From contig OZ024784.1 in assembly GCA_964017065.1 (NCBI GenBank), forward strand, positions 11,947,152 to 12,011,151: 64,000 nucleotides of DNA. Reading direction: 5' to 3'. Below are positions 28,503 to 41,500 of this stretch, piece after piece. A program made the position numbers and the translations under genes. Position 1 is the first letter of the stretch; each line of letters opens with the position of its first letter. Below the pieces are notes generated by a model, which saw nothing but the letters and a program-made list of their open reading frames with translations, had not been told where the DNA came from and searched no databases. The stretch comes from Haliclona indistincta. Lineage: Eukaryota > Porifera > Demospongiae > Haplosclerida > Chalinidae.

Positions 28503-31500
28503 TCATCTTCGAGGAGGAGCCATAGGTTTTTTGGGAGGTTGAGGAGGAGAAGGTTTGTCAGATGAGGAATTATTAGGAGGAGGCCATTGCTTCTGTAGCT
28601 TGGCAGGTTTAGGAGTGGTCGCTGGCTTGGGAGGAGCAGTTGGTTTAGGAGTAATTGGTGGCTTCTTTACCGTGGGCTGTGGAGGAGCTGTTCTCAGTTT
28701 AGGAGCAGGCTTAAGGTTGTTAGTAACAGGTGGTTTTGGAGGAGCTGAAGGTGGAGTGGGTTTAGGAGCAAAATTAACAGTAGGTTCAATAGCTGGATTG
28801 TAGGGTGGAGGAGGTCGATTAGTAAGAGGTCTAGAAGGAGGTGGTCGAGGTGGAGGAGGTTTACGGACATTGTTTGTGGTTGTAATATAATTGTTATTGA
28901 CAACTACTACACTAGGTGCAGGTGGATGAGAGTTGAATGTTGGCGGCTTGTATCCAGGTGTGGTAGGAGGAGGACGATGATGAGGCTGAGGTGATCTACT
29001 CTCCATTCCAGAGAGAAGGTCATCCTTTGAGCCATGCATGTTCTTGGATGATACTACCTTAGCTGGAGAACTACCACGATTATACCTAAACCAAAGAATG
29101 TAAAGATAATTCAGTGAATGCTATCTATCATACTGTACCTTGCTTTAGTGACACTAGTAGACTTGTGGGTCTTGCTCCTCCTTACAACCACAAAGACAAC
29201 CAGTATGGCCACTGCCACTGCACCACCAATCAGAACTAGAAACAGAAATGTCAGTCCCACGGCCAAGCCAACTGTAAACACAAGAATGCAAACAAAATGT
29301 TAGTCATAATCAGAGCTTAACCAAACCTTTAGTATCTATTATTGGAGTCTGGTTTACATTAACCCCTCCACCACCAGGCGTAGTTGGGTCAGTAACTGTT
29401 ATGTAGGGAAAGCAGTAAAAGCACATGGGTCAAATCATAACTACAAGCTGAAAATACCTCTAGACCCTGTGGTCATTGCCGTGCTTGAAGGAGTGTTTGT
29501 ACTTGGTGAGTCTGTGTCTATTATACAATAGGTATCCCCATTATTATCAATTTTTATTGGTGGAGGGATAATACAGCAATAATTAATTCAGTAAATGCAT
29601 TAATGCCACAACCTGAAAAAATGTGAACATTTTTGTGTCGTACATGCTCAATCAGAAACTCTTTAGTATAGAGTGTTCTATTATAGTCATGAACACAATG
29701 CATAACTCAAGAAGGAAGCAAAGAGGCATTATGATGGCGCATGTGAGGCTTCAGTCATCTGAAGACAGCATAATGATGCTTTGATGGAGCTTTTCTTGTA
29801 ACACAAAGCGATGAAATTAACGAAACGAGCAGCAAATAGTAATTTTGCTCAGATTTGAATTTGAAGGATTCTGTTTTTAAATTTTGTTCAAATGTCAGTT
29901 ACGAAGTGATATGTTCATTATGGCTGTTAATATGGCTGCAACTAGCTGCTGCTTTATTAGTGGGTTAGTTTTAATACAGAACAGTGTGACAACTCTGGAG
30001 AAATGCTAGTGAATGCTATAACTCTCACGAGCGATTGTACAGTCATGTCCAACTGATTATGCATGGTTACCAGTGCTACATAATGTCTAAATTTACAGCG
30101 TTTTCAGATCACGTAAAATGCATGCAACTTCCACCGAGGCATCTACATCTATGGTACTTTCACATTACCTGGTGATCCAGTGCCAGGACTGCCACCTGGA
30201 CCAGTAGTAGTATCAGAGCAAGATGATCCAGTAAAACCAACATTACAGAAACACTGATTGAGATTGTTACATGCCTACATTATGAGATCAATCAATCAAT
30301 GCAGCTGTATTGAGCATACTGGTGAAGAGCATTACCCCATTGGCGGAACAAACAGCAGCATTACTACCAACTGGACAGGGCAATACAGACAGACTGCTAA
30401 CAGGAACACACTGACTATTTCTGCACAACTAGAACATCAAGAAAACAAGAATGACAGTAAGAGTATCTCTGAGCACTTACCATCTCATTGCCACATCTGG
30501 TTCCATCTAGTACCAATCCAGGACTAACCTCATCAGCAGTTGCTTCAGTTGTGAATGTGCTATATTTATGATTCAAAACAAATCAAAATTTTAAACAAGT
30601 TTAATAAACCTGCATGGTTCTTGGCCTGCAAAAGTGGTTATTAGCCTGAGAGTTGAGCGAAAAGTAATAGAGGATTGATTAAAACTGCCTCCATTGCATT
30701 GAATCGAGCCACATAAAGTATTTCTGGTAAAGGAAAAATACTTTTTAGCATAATAACAAAATGTACTTACGCCTGTGTACAGGGGATGAATGCATTATTG
30801 CGTGTTCCACAATGTCCCGGAATGCCACCAACAATATTATTAGAAGTGTAGCAAATTGGCTGAGATGTAACAGAGTCTGAAAGAGCAAGCATTATTGAGA
30901 GTAGTACATGACAGAGACTGGCTCACTCTGTCCATAGTATAGTTTGCACTGAAGATCATGACTGATGCACTCACCACCAAAGCAATATGCCTGCAATACA
31001 ATTATCATGAATAGGTATAAAAGCAGTAGTAATGCTTACTGTGTTATTATCACATGGCTGACCATCTTGACGAAATACATTAGATGGACACTGTACCAAA
31101 TTGAATGTTACTTCACTTAGTGAAATATGTCATCCTAACCTCAGAATTGCCCCCAGTGCAGTATTCTGATAATCCGCATTCATTACTGTCTGGTCTACAA
31201 ATAGTTCCATAAGCCTTAAACTGAATACAAGAAGGTCAACACCAAACAAGTATGCAATAATGCGGCTAACTTGACAATCCTGGCAGCAAGCCCCAGCAGC
31301 ACATTGTGCAGTAGAGCGCAGCTCACAACTAGTAGCATTACAACATGGATCATTGCAAGTCTGGAAGGGAAATAATTATTTCGAAAGCTAACTAATTCCT
31401 CTTGGCACACCTGTGCAGGACCACAGTCACACACTTCTCCAGGCTCTTTAATACCATTCCCACACGTTGCAGTGCCTATAATCACACTAGGGTCATTGTC

Positions 31501-34500
31501 AAGACAAACTCCCGTGTTCCGTGTAGAATAACCCCCATTAAGGTCTGAAACACTGCAGTCAGACCATGCCATAGGAGGAGGAATACTATAGAAAACATGG
31601 TATGAAAGATTAAACTACACAGTGATAAACAATACCTTATTGAACTTCTCATAATACATCTAGGATTGTCTGCACCACAGCTGCAAACTCCTAAAGAAAA
31701 AATACTTTAGAAATGCCACATGTGCTTGAAAGTCTTACGGTTATTTTCATCATCGTGTAGCATACTGAAAATATGACCCATCTCATGAGCAGCAGTGGCA
31801 GACACACTAGCTAGCGATCCTCCTAAATCCTATAACAAACCCATCAATATAATTATTACACAGTAGTGTTGATGATAAAGCAGCACTGTACCTGAGTGAC
31901 ACCAACAGAGTCACTACCTCTACACATGGTCCCAGTGAATGCAATACCAATGGTACTACCATCAAGATTGATACCTCTGCATAAGACAATATATACTGAC
32001 ACAACCAACTGACATAGTCTCAACCACTCACGTCATGAGCATAGCTGAGTCATGCTGGATGGTAGTTGGTAATGTTTCGTGATATGATCGAAACGCATTG
32101 AGAAGTGCTCCTGATTCAGATGGTTCATTGAATTGATTTGCAGCTGAAGTTATAGTGATCATATGAACTAGTACCACTCGGATGCCTAAAGGAGTATAAA
32201 GCTATAGAAAGAAAGAAAAGTATTACTTCTCAACTAGATGGATCATAAAGACGGCTATGCTTAACAACTAGCAAGTGTGTTGGCTCATAGATTACATACC
32301 TGGGATAGGAAATGGGCGCATTTTGCGTAATCACTGTTGTACTATTTTGACTGCGCCCACATTTAGAAAATTCTGGTTTAACAATATTAATTTGACAGTG
32401 TCGCTTGTCGCACTGGACTCAACTGAGAGCTATCCAGTTCAACTAACTTACTAGTTGTCTACCAAGATACCAAGCCATGAAGACATGGTGTTCTTCTACG
32501 CACAGTTGCATGCCCACTAAGACGGCATAGCATTCAACCCAAAATGCTTGCTTCCGTAGCGCCATCAGACCGGTAGACCTTCTAGTTCGGTTAAGCTTTG
32601 TCTGGACAACACAATGCTGTAAATGGCGAGCTAGTTCAATCACAAAGAAGTTCTTTAGATGCCCACAAACAACTGGTACAGCTTGTCTGGAAGATAAACA
32701 GTCTCACCACACCGAAATGTTCAAGCGTACAACCATTATGCTTTGCTACGTGATAGTTGAAGGACAACGCTAGACTAGCAAGTACTTACATCCTCTCAAG
32801 ATGCTGTCTTTGCTAAAAAATAAGACCAATATAGCTACAGGTATGCTCAACAGCAAGGTAAGTTGAGGCCAACTATATAATGTCGCCTGTGGGTTAAATA
32901 GTATTGAGATGATTTACTAATTCCTATCCTGGGTACGTAATCTATGGTTGGCTCAAACTAATTGCACTGTAGCTAACACTCAGTTACTATAATGGCAGTA
33001 GAGACCTTTAGATTCACGTTACGTGTAACGTGTAACCTGTAACTCGCGTTTGGCGTTACAGGTAAAATTCTGTAGGTGATTTAGATTCTGAAAATACTTG
33101 TGGCTAGGCAGCTATGCAGGAAGACGAAGAGCGATCAGAATTCCAGGTATTGCACCAAGACATGGCTTTCATATGCTAGAAACAACTGCCAGAACAAGTT
33201 TGTTGCAGAGATGAGCTTCCAGCGGCGAGTGAATCTACGGTTGCTCGTGTTCAGACGAGTGCTGCAGATGACAGACAGCGCATATCTGCGTTTTAACTAG
33301 TCCAACATGTAGACCAGGCATCAAGCCACATGTTTAGCTATAGCAAACGTGGAGCTGACATAATCTCGAGCAACAGGATCTACAGGGAAACGGCCGACCT
33401 GTAGACGGGGTGCTACACGTTCAGAACGGGGAAATTGACGCGTACTCGAACGTGTGGCGATGCTCACGTGATCATCTACACGTTACAAGTTACACGTATG
33501 AAGGAAAACGTGTAAATCTAAATGTCTCTAGTGTAATAATAACTTCTTCAGATTAGTTCATCTGTTTTTGTTTTACACAATACAACTAGGACTCTACAGT
33601 ACATGATACTAACCATGTCCATTGTATTGGCAATCTCAATCGATCTCAGTTCAGTGGCTGTCCTGTTATTATTGTAGATTTGATTATACTGGTTGTAAAA
33701 ACAAGAAATGAGGATGTACAATGAGTTTACACAAACACAAACATTGGTATGCAACTAACATGTACATACATAGCAGAAACCTTTCATTACCTTGACAAAA
33801 TCATTAACAACCAACCACTCTACTATTCTCAGACCATTGGAATTTTGCCTTTTAAGCTAAAGAGACAAGTAAATGTCACAAATACAGTGTACATAGATTA
33901 TGCCCTTACTCTTTTTGAAGACACATCTAATTTATGGAACAGCTTTTCGGTGTCCATGTTTGAAGTGGAAGGATCATGGGTGGTTCCTGTAGTAGTGATG
34001 GCTATAATGTTAGTCCATCATCAGCTGCTTTTACTCACCACATGTGCCGTGTTTACTAGTTTTATGTTCTGAATCCATATACACAGCATGTGGTTGATCA
34101 AACTGAAAGATTAGTGTAAAACACTATTGATTGAGTCACAGCTAGCATACTCACACTACTGGAGTCTCCTAGAGGCTCCAAGTGGTAGTAAGAGTGACTA
34201 TCTTGTAAGTCTCCAAATGATCCTCTGTACAAATAACAAATATGATAGACTTGGCACTCAAAGTGTAGGCGGCATGTACGTTTTATTTGTACTCAAAGGT
34301 TGTTTTAACAGTTGACAGGAAGCAATGGCACATACATCACCTACCCACTCACATATACATCAAGTTTTAGTGCCATACTTGGAACCTCACTGAACTATAG
34401 TTTTACCACTTCCCACAGAGTCCTTACACATGCATACATGAGTAGTAATGAGTAGTAATAAAAAATACTCCAAATAAGGCTAACCAGCACAATTGACACC

Positions 34501-35161
34501 ATATTAACACCATATTGGTAGTATTACCTCAGACCAGAGCAAGTGCTGAATTCAGCTATCCACTTGGGATGCCCTATGACCTTTCCTTGGTAGAAGCAGT
34601 TCTGGTGAGTCTGTGTATGCAAACAAATCATAACATTATGCTCTTAAAAATACAAAATTAATAGCTGCCGCTGCTGCAACCTACCCCATACACCATCTCT
34701 CCATCATCATCATAATGAGCAGTCAGAAATTCCAGAGGCAGTAGTTTACTGAGGAAGTTTTTTTAAATCCAGTTTGCATTTTTAACATTGTCAGAACTCA
34801 CTGGTTGAGTGCAAGCTGTATCTCAAAGCCTGTTGCTCTGTCAAGTTGAACGATGACATTTAATTCAAGCGGATGGCCCTGAAGAACACAAGTACGAACA
34901 CTTTATGCTTAATATGCTGCAAAGGGTCGTGTACCTGGTGCGACTGTCCTGCACTCGACACGATTGGATGAACAATCGCATACTGAGATATTGTTTCTGT
35001 ATGAGGAAGAACGAGTCGATCGTGCAACCATGTAACAAAAATTAGCAATTACCTGCCGGAGACTTTCTGCTGATAAAGGGAGCATTGGTCACGACAGACG
35101 ACCGACAGCCGGAGACAAGAAGAACCAGCAAGAAGACCTCTACGCAAACTAGAGAGAGCAT
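28503..35161 (-). CDS. Membrane-bound ADAM metalloprotease-disintegrin
   Basis: A type-I membrane shedding protease. The start at 35161 gives a signal peptide (MLSLVCVEVFLLVLLVSGC). After a multi-exon prodomain come the reprolysin-type parts: RGINLDGSTIGIAFTGTMCR and the zinc site HEMGHIFSMLHDDEN (about 31745-31800; HExGHxxxxxHD, catalytically complete) with the Met-turn CGADNPRCIMRS. A disintegrin domain follows (CGNGIKEPGEVCDCG, near 31430-31470), a Cys-rich region, an EGF-like unit (CFCNVGFTGSSC, near 30210-30260) and a Thr/Gly/Pro linker. One membrane helix (GLAVGLTFLFLVLIGGAVAV, about 29190-29280) leads into a basic stop-transfer and a tail of about 200 residues rich in PPPRPPP and PKPP motifs, probable SH3 ligands. 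The closest vertebrate relatives are of the ADAM8/12/19/33 type, but I cannot assign one. Two long introns (about 29.5-30.2 kb and 32.2-33.6 kb) hold non-coding or transposon sequence. Confidence 0.9.
33000..33533. mobile_element. Non-autonomous DNA transposon with terminal inverted repeats, in an ADAM intron
   Basis: The left end (CAGTAGAGACCTTTAGATT, from 32996) and the reverse complement of the right end (CACTAGAGACATTTAGATTT, ending 33535) form a terminal inverted repeat. It continues inward with CACG...ACGTGTAAC-TGTAAC on both sides for about 50 bp. The element is about 535 bp and has no coding frame of note. The CA(C/G)TA start recalls CACTA-type elements, but I could not find a clear target-site duplication, so the superfamily is open. 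Confidence 0.65.
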
Positions 35162-35551
35162 TATTCTTCCAGCACACGGAATAATTAACGTCACGTCACG
35201 TACCTCTCCTATTATAGTACTAACGTGGTGGTTTGCACGTGATGTATGGTGGGCGGAGGCGAAAGAAACACGAAAAAAATCATAAAAACCCGAAAAAAAA
35301 CCCTGCTTTTAAAGTGAAAACGAGACGAGGAGCGACATTTTATATAAGTTAGTCATAATTTGACTATCTGGGCAAGTTCTAGCTCAAGCGTGCTCAGCGC
35401 TCTACGCTTTCTCTCTATTGGGCACGCCCATAATTACAAGGCAGTACAGCAGGGGATACCCCGTGATGGATATGGACGGTGCGGGCGTGTGCGATTAGTC
35501 GAGTCAGTAGCTGCTAACTAAACTTGATAGAGCTAAACAGTCACTGCAGTT
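35162..35551. promoter_or_regulatory. Divergent promoter region between ADAM and macroPARP copy 1
   Basis: 390 bp between opposed start codons. It contains a doubled ACGTCACGTCACGT motif (CRE/ATF-like, 35187-35200), a CACGTGATG E-box near 35236, and a GGGCACGCCC palindrome near 35420. The TTTTATATAA near 35338-35347 is a possible TATA element on the plus side. Confidence 0.45.
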
Positions 35552-38500
35552 ATGGCCCAATGTGAGTTTCAATTTTGAACCGTCTAAAATTTATGTTGAT
35601 TTCTGTTGTTCTAGGTGGGACCATGGCTTGGCTTCTGCTGAGTGGTCTCCCAACCACTATCACCAAGGATGATATTGAAAGGTTATTGAACGCCAGTGTT
35701 GAAGCGGTGCTACATGTGAACATTCTTGAAGAAGGAGAAAAAATGGCAACAGTAAAAGTTATGGGTTTGAAAGGTGAGAGACAGCTGACCAACACCAACA
35801 TTATTAATTTATGCAGTGAAGATGGGGTTAATGATTCTGTATGATGTTCACCACTCTTAATAGACAGTTCTAGTCTTAAACTATGGGTAATCCCACACTA
35901 TCTGCAGATCCAGAGAGATTTTTCCAGCAAAGACACAAAATTAGTGACAAAGATATCTCCGTTGAGTTAATCACTGACACCATTGTTGTTACAATTGTTA
36001 GTGGTGCTGCTGATGTTGGTGTTGATTTGATCACGGCATATCTTGAGGGCCCTACGTCAGGAGGAGGAGTAGAGAAGGAAGTAGAAATGGCGAAAGCTAT
36101 TAGTAAAGGTGTCTACAATGTTCGACTATCATCCACAGAGGGTATGTGTAGTTATGCTCAACACACACATTATACTGCATGTACACTAATATACTATGAT
36201 GATTAACCTTCAGTGCATGTGTGCGAGGGTTATGGTATTTGCTTCATCATTCAATGGAGCTACAGAGATCAGCGATCACTTCTACGCATTGGTTAAGACT
36301 AACCAAGCTGGCAGGTCGGCTATTGATGTGAACTGGCTCCTAAAAAACACCTAACAATAATTTTGTAGCAAAATTTTATGTGGACTAAAGGAGCCAATAG
36401 TGTGCATTATAATGGTCAGGAGCTAATTATTATTCCAAGGAGTGTACAACTTCCAATAGCGTAATGGTAATAATTTCGTCGCTTGTCACTTTGAAAAACT
36501 TTCTTATTAGGCAGTTTTTGTACAAGCCATACAACCACAAGTGAATGTACGCAGTACTACATGTAGCGCTGTATAAATTTCATGCGCCATATATTTTCTG
36601 TTTCACGGTTGTATGCTCCTTGTGGGTGCGATTAACTTCACTGCTGGCAAACAAAATTCCTTATTTGGAATCTTCTGTGCTTAGTTAAAATAATTGTAAC
36701 ATACAAAATTATTATTTTTACACACATGATCCATGCTCAGTATGCAGGAGGTTATGTGTCGTGTTTGTCTGTGTGTGTCGACAAGCGACACTGTTTGCAT
36801 CTTACCGCTAGAAAATCGCCATTAAGGCACTCTCTACTGCTTGTTGATTGGATTTATGGTCCACTGTGAAGACATATTTAGTGCTGGCAGGTGTTGCTCA
36901 AGCGGTTAATCTATGATTTTTAATAGCTACAGGTCCTTGTGTAAGCATTGTGGGTGTGTCACCCAACCTCCTGTGTGCTCAGCCTTCACTCACTAATGTC
37001 TATGCAGTACAGTTCGATATTACCCTCATCGAGATATCATTATTTGCTGCTCTTTGTTGCTGCTACTGCTGCCAAGCGTCATGTTGAACTGCCTGAAGAA
37101 GCTTTGAAACAGCAGATTAGCGCATTATAAGTTGCTGCTAGTCATGCATGTTCAAGATTTTTATGCATGGTGAAAACAAACTCTTTTCTGGTGTGTATGT
37201 GCTCTTGACAAAAGATCCTATCATCAAAAATGCGACTCGTAACAGTAGTGGTAGTACACATGGTACTGATAGTTCCTTCATGTGCTCTTGTTATAGCACT
37301 AATGTAGCTATGTACCCAAAAACTATGGTTATGTTGCATCAGGAGCTTATCATTCTAAGAATCGTACAACCATGGAACATCTGGAAAAAACTAAATGAGG
37401 CTCATTACATGCAGGTATTATGCAGCCAATTTGGCCATAGTACTGCGTACATTATTCATGGCCGTACAGCTCATAAAAGGAAAGTTTTTCAATGCATCGA
37501 GCGGCAGAAATATTCTGTGATTTGCCATTGTGCTATTCAAAGTTGTATGCTTTTTGGAATGATAACTCCTGGTTATTTGAAATTTTGTTTTATCTAGATA
37601 CTTTGATGATTATTTGCAAGACAGGAGGTCATAAATTTTTGGGTAATGAAGTGAAAATAGCTCCTCGTCATTTTTCTTCACCCAGCAATGGTGCTGGCTC
37701 TCCTTCTTTATCAGCTACCCACAGCAATACTGCTGGCTCTCCTTCTTTATCAGCTACCCACAGCAATGCTGCTGGCTCTCCTTCTTTATCAGCTACCCAC
37801 AGCAATGCTGCTGGCTCTCCTTCTTTATCAGCTACCCACAGCAATGCTGCTGGCTCACCTTCTTTATCAGCTACCCACAGCAATGCTGCTGGCTTTCCTT
37901 CTTTATCAGCTACCCACAGCAATGCTGCTGGCTCACCTTCTTTATCAGCTACCCACAGCAATGCTGCTGGCTCTCCTTCTTTATCAGCTACCCACAGCAA
38001 TGCTGCTGGCTCTCCTTCTTTATCAGCTACCCACAGCAATGCTGCTGGCTCTCCTTCTTTATCAGCTACCCACAGCAATGCTGCTGGCTCACCTTCTTTA
38101 TCAGCTACCCACAGCAATGCTGCTGGCTCTCCTTCTTTATCAGCTACCCACAGCAATGCTGCTGACTCTCCTTCTTTATCAGCTAAACACAGCACTGCTG
38201 CTGACGCTCCTTCTTCGTCATCTACTCACAGCACTGCTGCTGGCTGTCATTCTTTGTCAGCTACCCACAGCAATACTGATGGTTCTCTAATTAGCCATAC
38301 TGTCCCATCAGATGACCTCCTCAGTGCTTCTCGAGCTTCTTCTACTTTTAATCGGTCTGACGCAGTGAAAGAGACATTGCCAGTAGTATCACAGGACAGC
38401 AGCTGCCAGCAATATCATGCAGATCGTTTGTTAATCGTTGGTAAACCTGAAGATTGGAATGATGTTGTTTTGAAAATGGAAATTGAAGATATATTGGATC

Positions 38501-41500
38501 TAGAGGAGACTGAGTATAGCCTTCAGTCACACAGTGCTGGTCATATTGTGCTTGTTCTTGCCAAGTGCTATACTGAACAAGGTAACTATAATAAAATAAC
38601 TTGTGTTTACATTTTATGTTTATCTCTTTAATAGAGCTTGTAGAAATTACTGAAAAATTGTTATCAAATAGCATTTCTACTAATCGATGTGAATTCAGTA
38701 GGAAAATTCTTGTTACAAATATTACTACTGAGTTCTATAATGTGGAGGCACTGAAGCGCTATTTTGGACGTCACAAGAGATCTGGAGGGGGTTCAGTTGA
38801 AAACGTTTCATTACTAAAACAAGAAAAGGCTATTGTTACATTTCAGGATCACAAAGGTCAGTGTTAATAAGTATTCATACCATCGATGATTTATTGTGTT
38901 GTGTAGTGATCTCTTCTGTTCTTGAGAAGAAACACTCTAGACTTGGCTCTGATGTGCAGATAACAGTATATGATGACAATCTAGCAAGTGTTGAGTCCGA
39001 TGACCTTTCCGACAGGTCACCATCGCCACCTCCACCACGAATCATTTTAGTATCAAACATCACTGAATCTGGCTTTCAGAATGAGACAGCATTGACTAAA
39101 TACTTTGGAAATGCTAAACGATCAGGAGGAGGAGAAATCGAAACTACAGAGTACCATGGAAATGGCAGAGCAACAATCACCTTCAAGAACCATTCAGGTT
39201 ATTTAATCAATTTTCATTCTTCTCTAATTTATTAAAAATTTCTACATATAGTTGTGCCTTCTGTTCTTGGAAGGGATCATCCTAAGCTTGGTAAAGACGT
39301 TCAAGTGTTTCTTTTTTCAGAAGAGGACAAGCCTGTCCCAGTACCACAGCAACCGCTCAGCTTTACCGTTGATAAACTCGTTGCAAGTTACCTCAAGTGG
39401 AAGCCTTCACAACTTACCTCGGCTCTCAGTATGCTAGAAGTCACTGCAATAGCTGATGATGATAACAACACCATTGTGGTCACTCCAAGCAGCTCATCTC
39501 CTGCAGACTGGGAGCATGCATGCCAGAAGAATTTGTTATTGCTCACTCAAGAGAAGGTAATAAAGATAGATCTCGTGATTGTAAAAGAGGCACGTGGAGA
39601 AATGCTTGCCATCATCATGAAGGAAAATCAGAATAAAGGTGTAAAATATGATGTTTCAGATTCAAGTGACACAGTGTCAGTAGCTGGCGAAGCAGAAACT
39701 ATTAACTCCTTGAATGCCACACTTCAGGAATTGTATGCAACTGTTGTTACCAAAGAAGAGAACTGTCCTATTAATAACGCTGCACTAATGAGTTTTCTTG
39801 AGTGTTATATGCTTAATGAAATAAAACCGCTACATCCCAAGTTGAAATTCACTTTAAGCTCAACTGAACAGTCTCTTGTAATTTTTGGGAGCATCAAAGA
39901 TTTGTCTGAACTGAAAGAGAAGCTACCAGAATATTTTAAGTATGATCAAATTCCTCTCAATCTACAGCCACTTGAACTTAAACTTATAAACCAGTTATCA
40001 CATCAAGATATCGTTCAAGAACAGTCTGAAGTTGTCCCTTTCTTTGAAAAAGGTTCAACAGGTGAAATTGAGTCTTTAGTTCTTCTCTACTCTCCTCAGC
40101 ATTCTCTTTCTGCTGAGAATGTCGTTTCTTCTATCAGAGATCGAATCAAAATGGATGCCCACCCACTTCCATCTTCTTTCAAGAATAAAGTAGTTCACAG
40201 TCCTGACTTTCTTGCTCAGGTTCAACAAATGAAGAATATCCACAAGTACACATATGAAATTCGAGATCGTCAGCTTGTGGTTGCCGGGTTGGATAATTCT
40301 GCCAGTGAGGTAAGCCAGGTGCTTATTCACTTCATCAAAGAAGGTTGTGCTGTGACAAGAACTGTTCATATGAAAAGAGGAGTTTGGCGTCTTTTAAACA
40401 CAGCAATGCATTTAAAATGGAATGAATGCTCTGCTTCAATTAGAAGAAAAGGAGTTGAAATAGTCAATTCTTCTAAACAAAGCAGCAAAAAACCTTATAT
40501 AATTTTTAAAGGAGAGCCCGACTTGATTAGTGAAGTTGATCAAGAGTTCAGTATACTTCAGTCTTCAATCTGCCAAAAACGTCTTCCTATCGGCCGCCCT
40601 GGTATAGCCAAGTTCTTCAACGATTCGCATACTCTTTTGTTTGGAATTGAATGTAAAGCTAAGGTCTGTATTGAGGTTAGTACAGGCAGGGAGGAGCAAA
40701 ATACAGAAATACCTATTTCTCATCTGCCTTCTAAGTTTGTAAAAGTTTGTTCTGGTTCTACTCGTGAGCTCAAGACCGTTAATGTGTATATTGGAGACAT
40801 CACTATGTTTAACAGAGCAGAAGTGATTGTCAATGCTGCAAATGAGGATTTGAAACACATTGGTGGTGTAGCTCTTGCTATTGCGAAAAAAGGAGGACCA
40901 GTCATACAAGAAGACTCTGATGATTATGTTAGTAGGAGAGGAAAAGTTCAAACTGGAACAGCTGTATTGCAAACAAGAGTTGGTTCATTACCACCACCAT
41001 ACAAGGCTATTGTGCATGCTGTTGGGCCCACTTGGAACCGTTCATCTTCCAATCATGACAGAGAGATTGCCCTTCTTAAAAAGACTTGCAAAAGAGCTCT
41101 TGTGTGTGCCCAAGATTATGGATCTATTGCCATTCCTGCAATTAGCTCTGGTGTGTATGGCTTTCCAATAGATGCTTGTGCTGATGCACTGGTACGAGCA
41201 GTGGTTGAGTTTAGTGAGAATAATGAGGATTCTGACTTATGCGATATCAACTTTATTATTCTAAAGGACAATGCCGATGTTTTTCAAAAAGCTGTAGAGC
41301 ACCACATTCAGAATGCCACTATTATTCAGCCACCTAATGCTAAAAACATTACTTCTTCATCTTCATCTGGTGTTAAAAAGAATCGTTCAAGAAGACGAAC
41401 ACTGCCTTCTATTGATATTTCTCAAAGCTACCAACCAGCTGTCCTACAATGTATTAAAATAACTAAAGGCAGTATCCTGAGTGTGCAGGTTAGCATATCC

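Noticed and set aside
37148..37597. 149-codon plus-strand frame before macroPARP exon 4, as a possible extra exon
   Set aside because: No counterpart in copy 2, and the GT/AG and phase comparison places the exon 4 start at 37598.
37668..38290. Long open frames in other frames and on the minus strand across the macroPARP repeat
   Set aside because: The 39-bp unit is a multiple of three without stops, so several frames stay open; only the frame joined to exons 3 and 5 matches copy 2.
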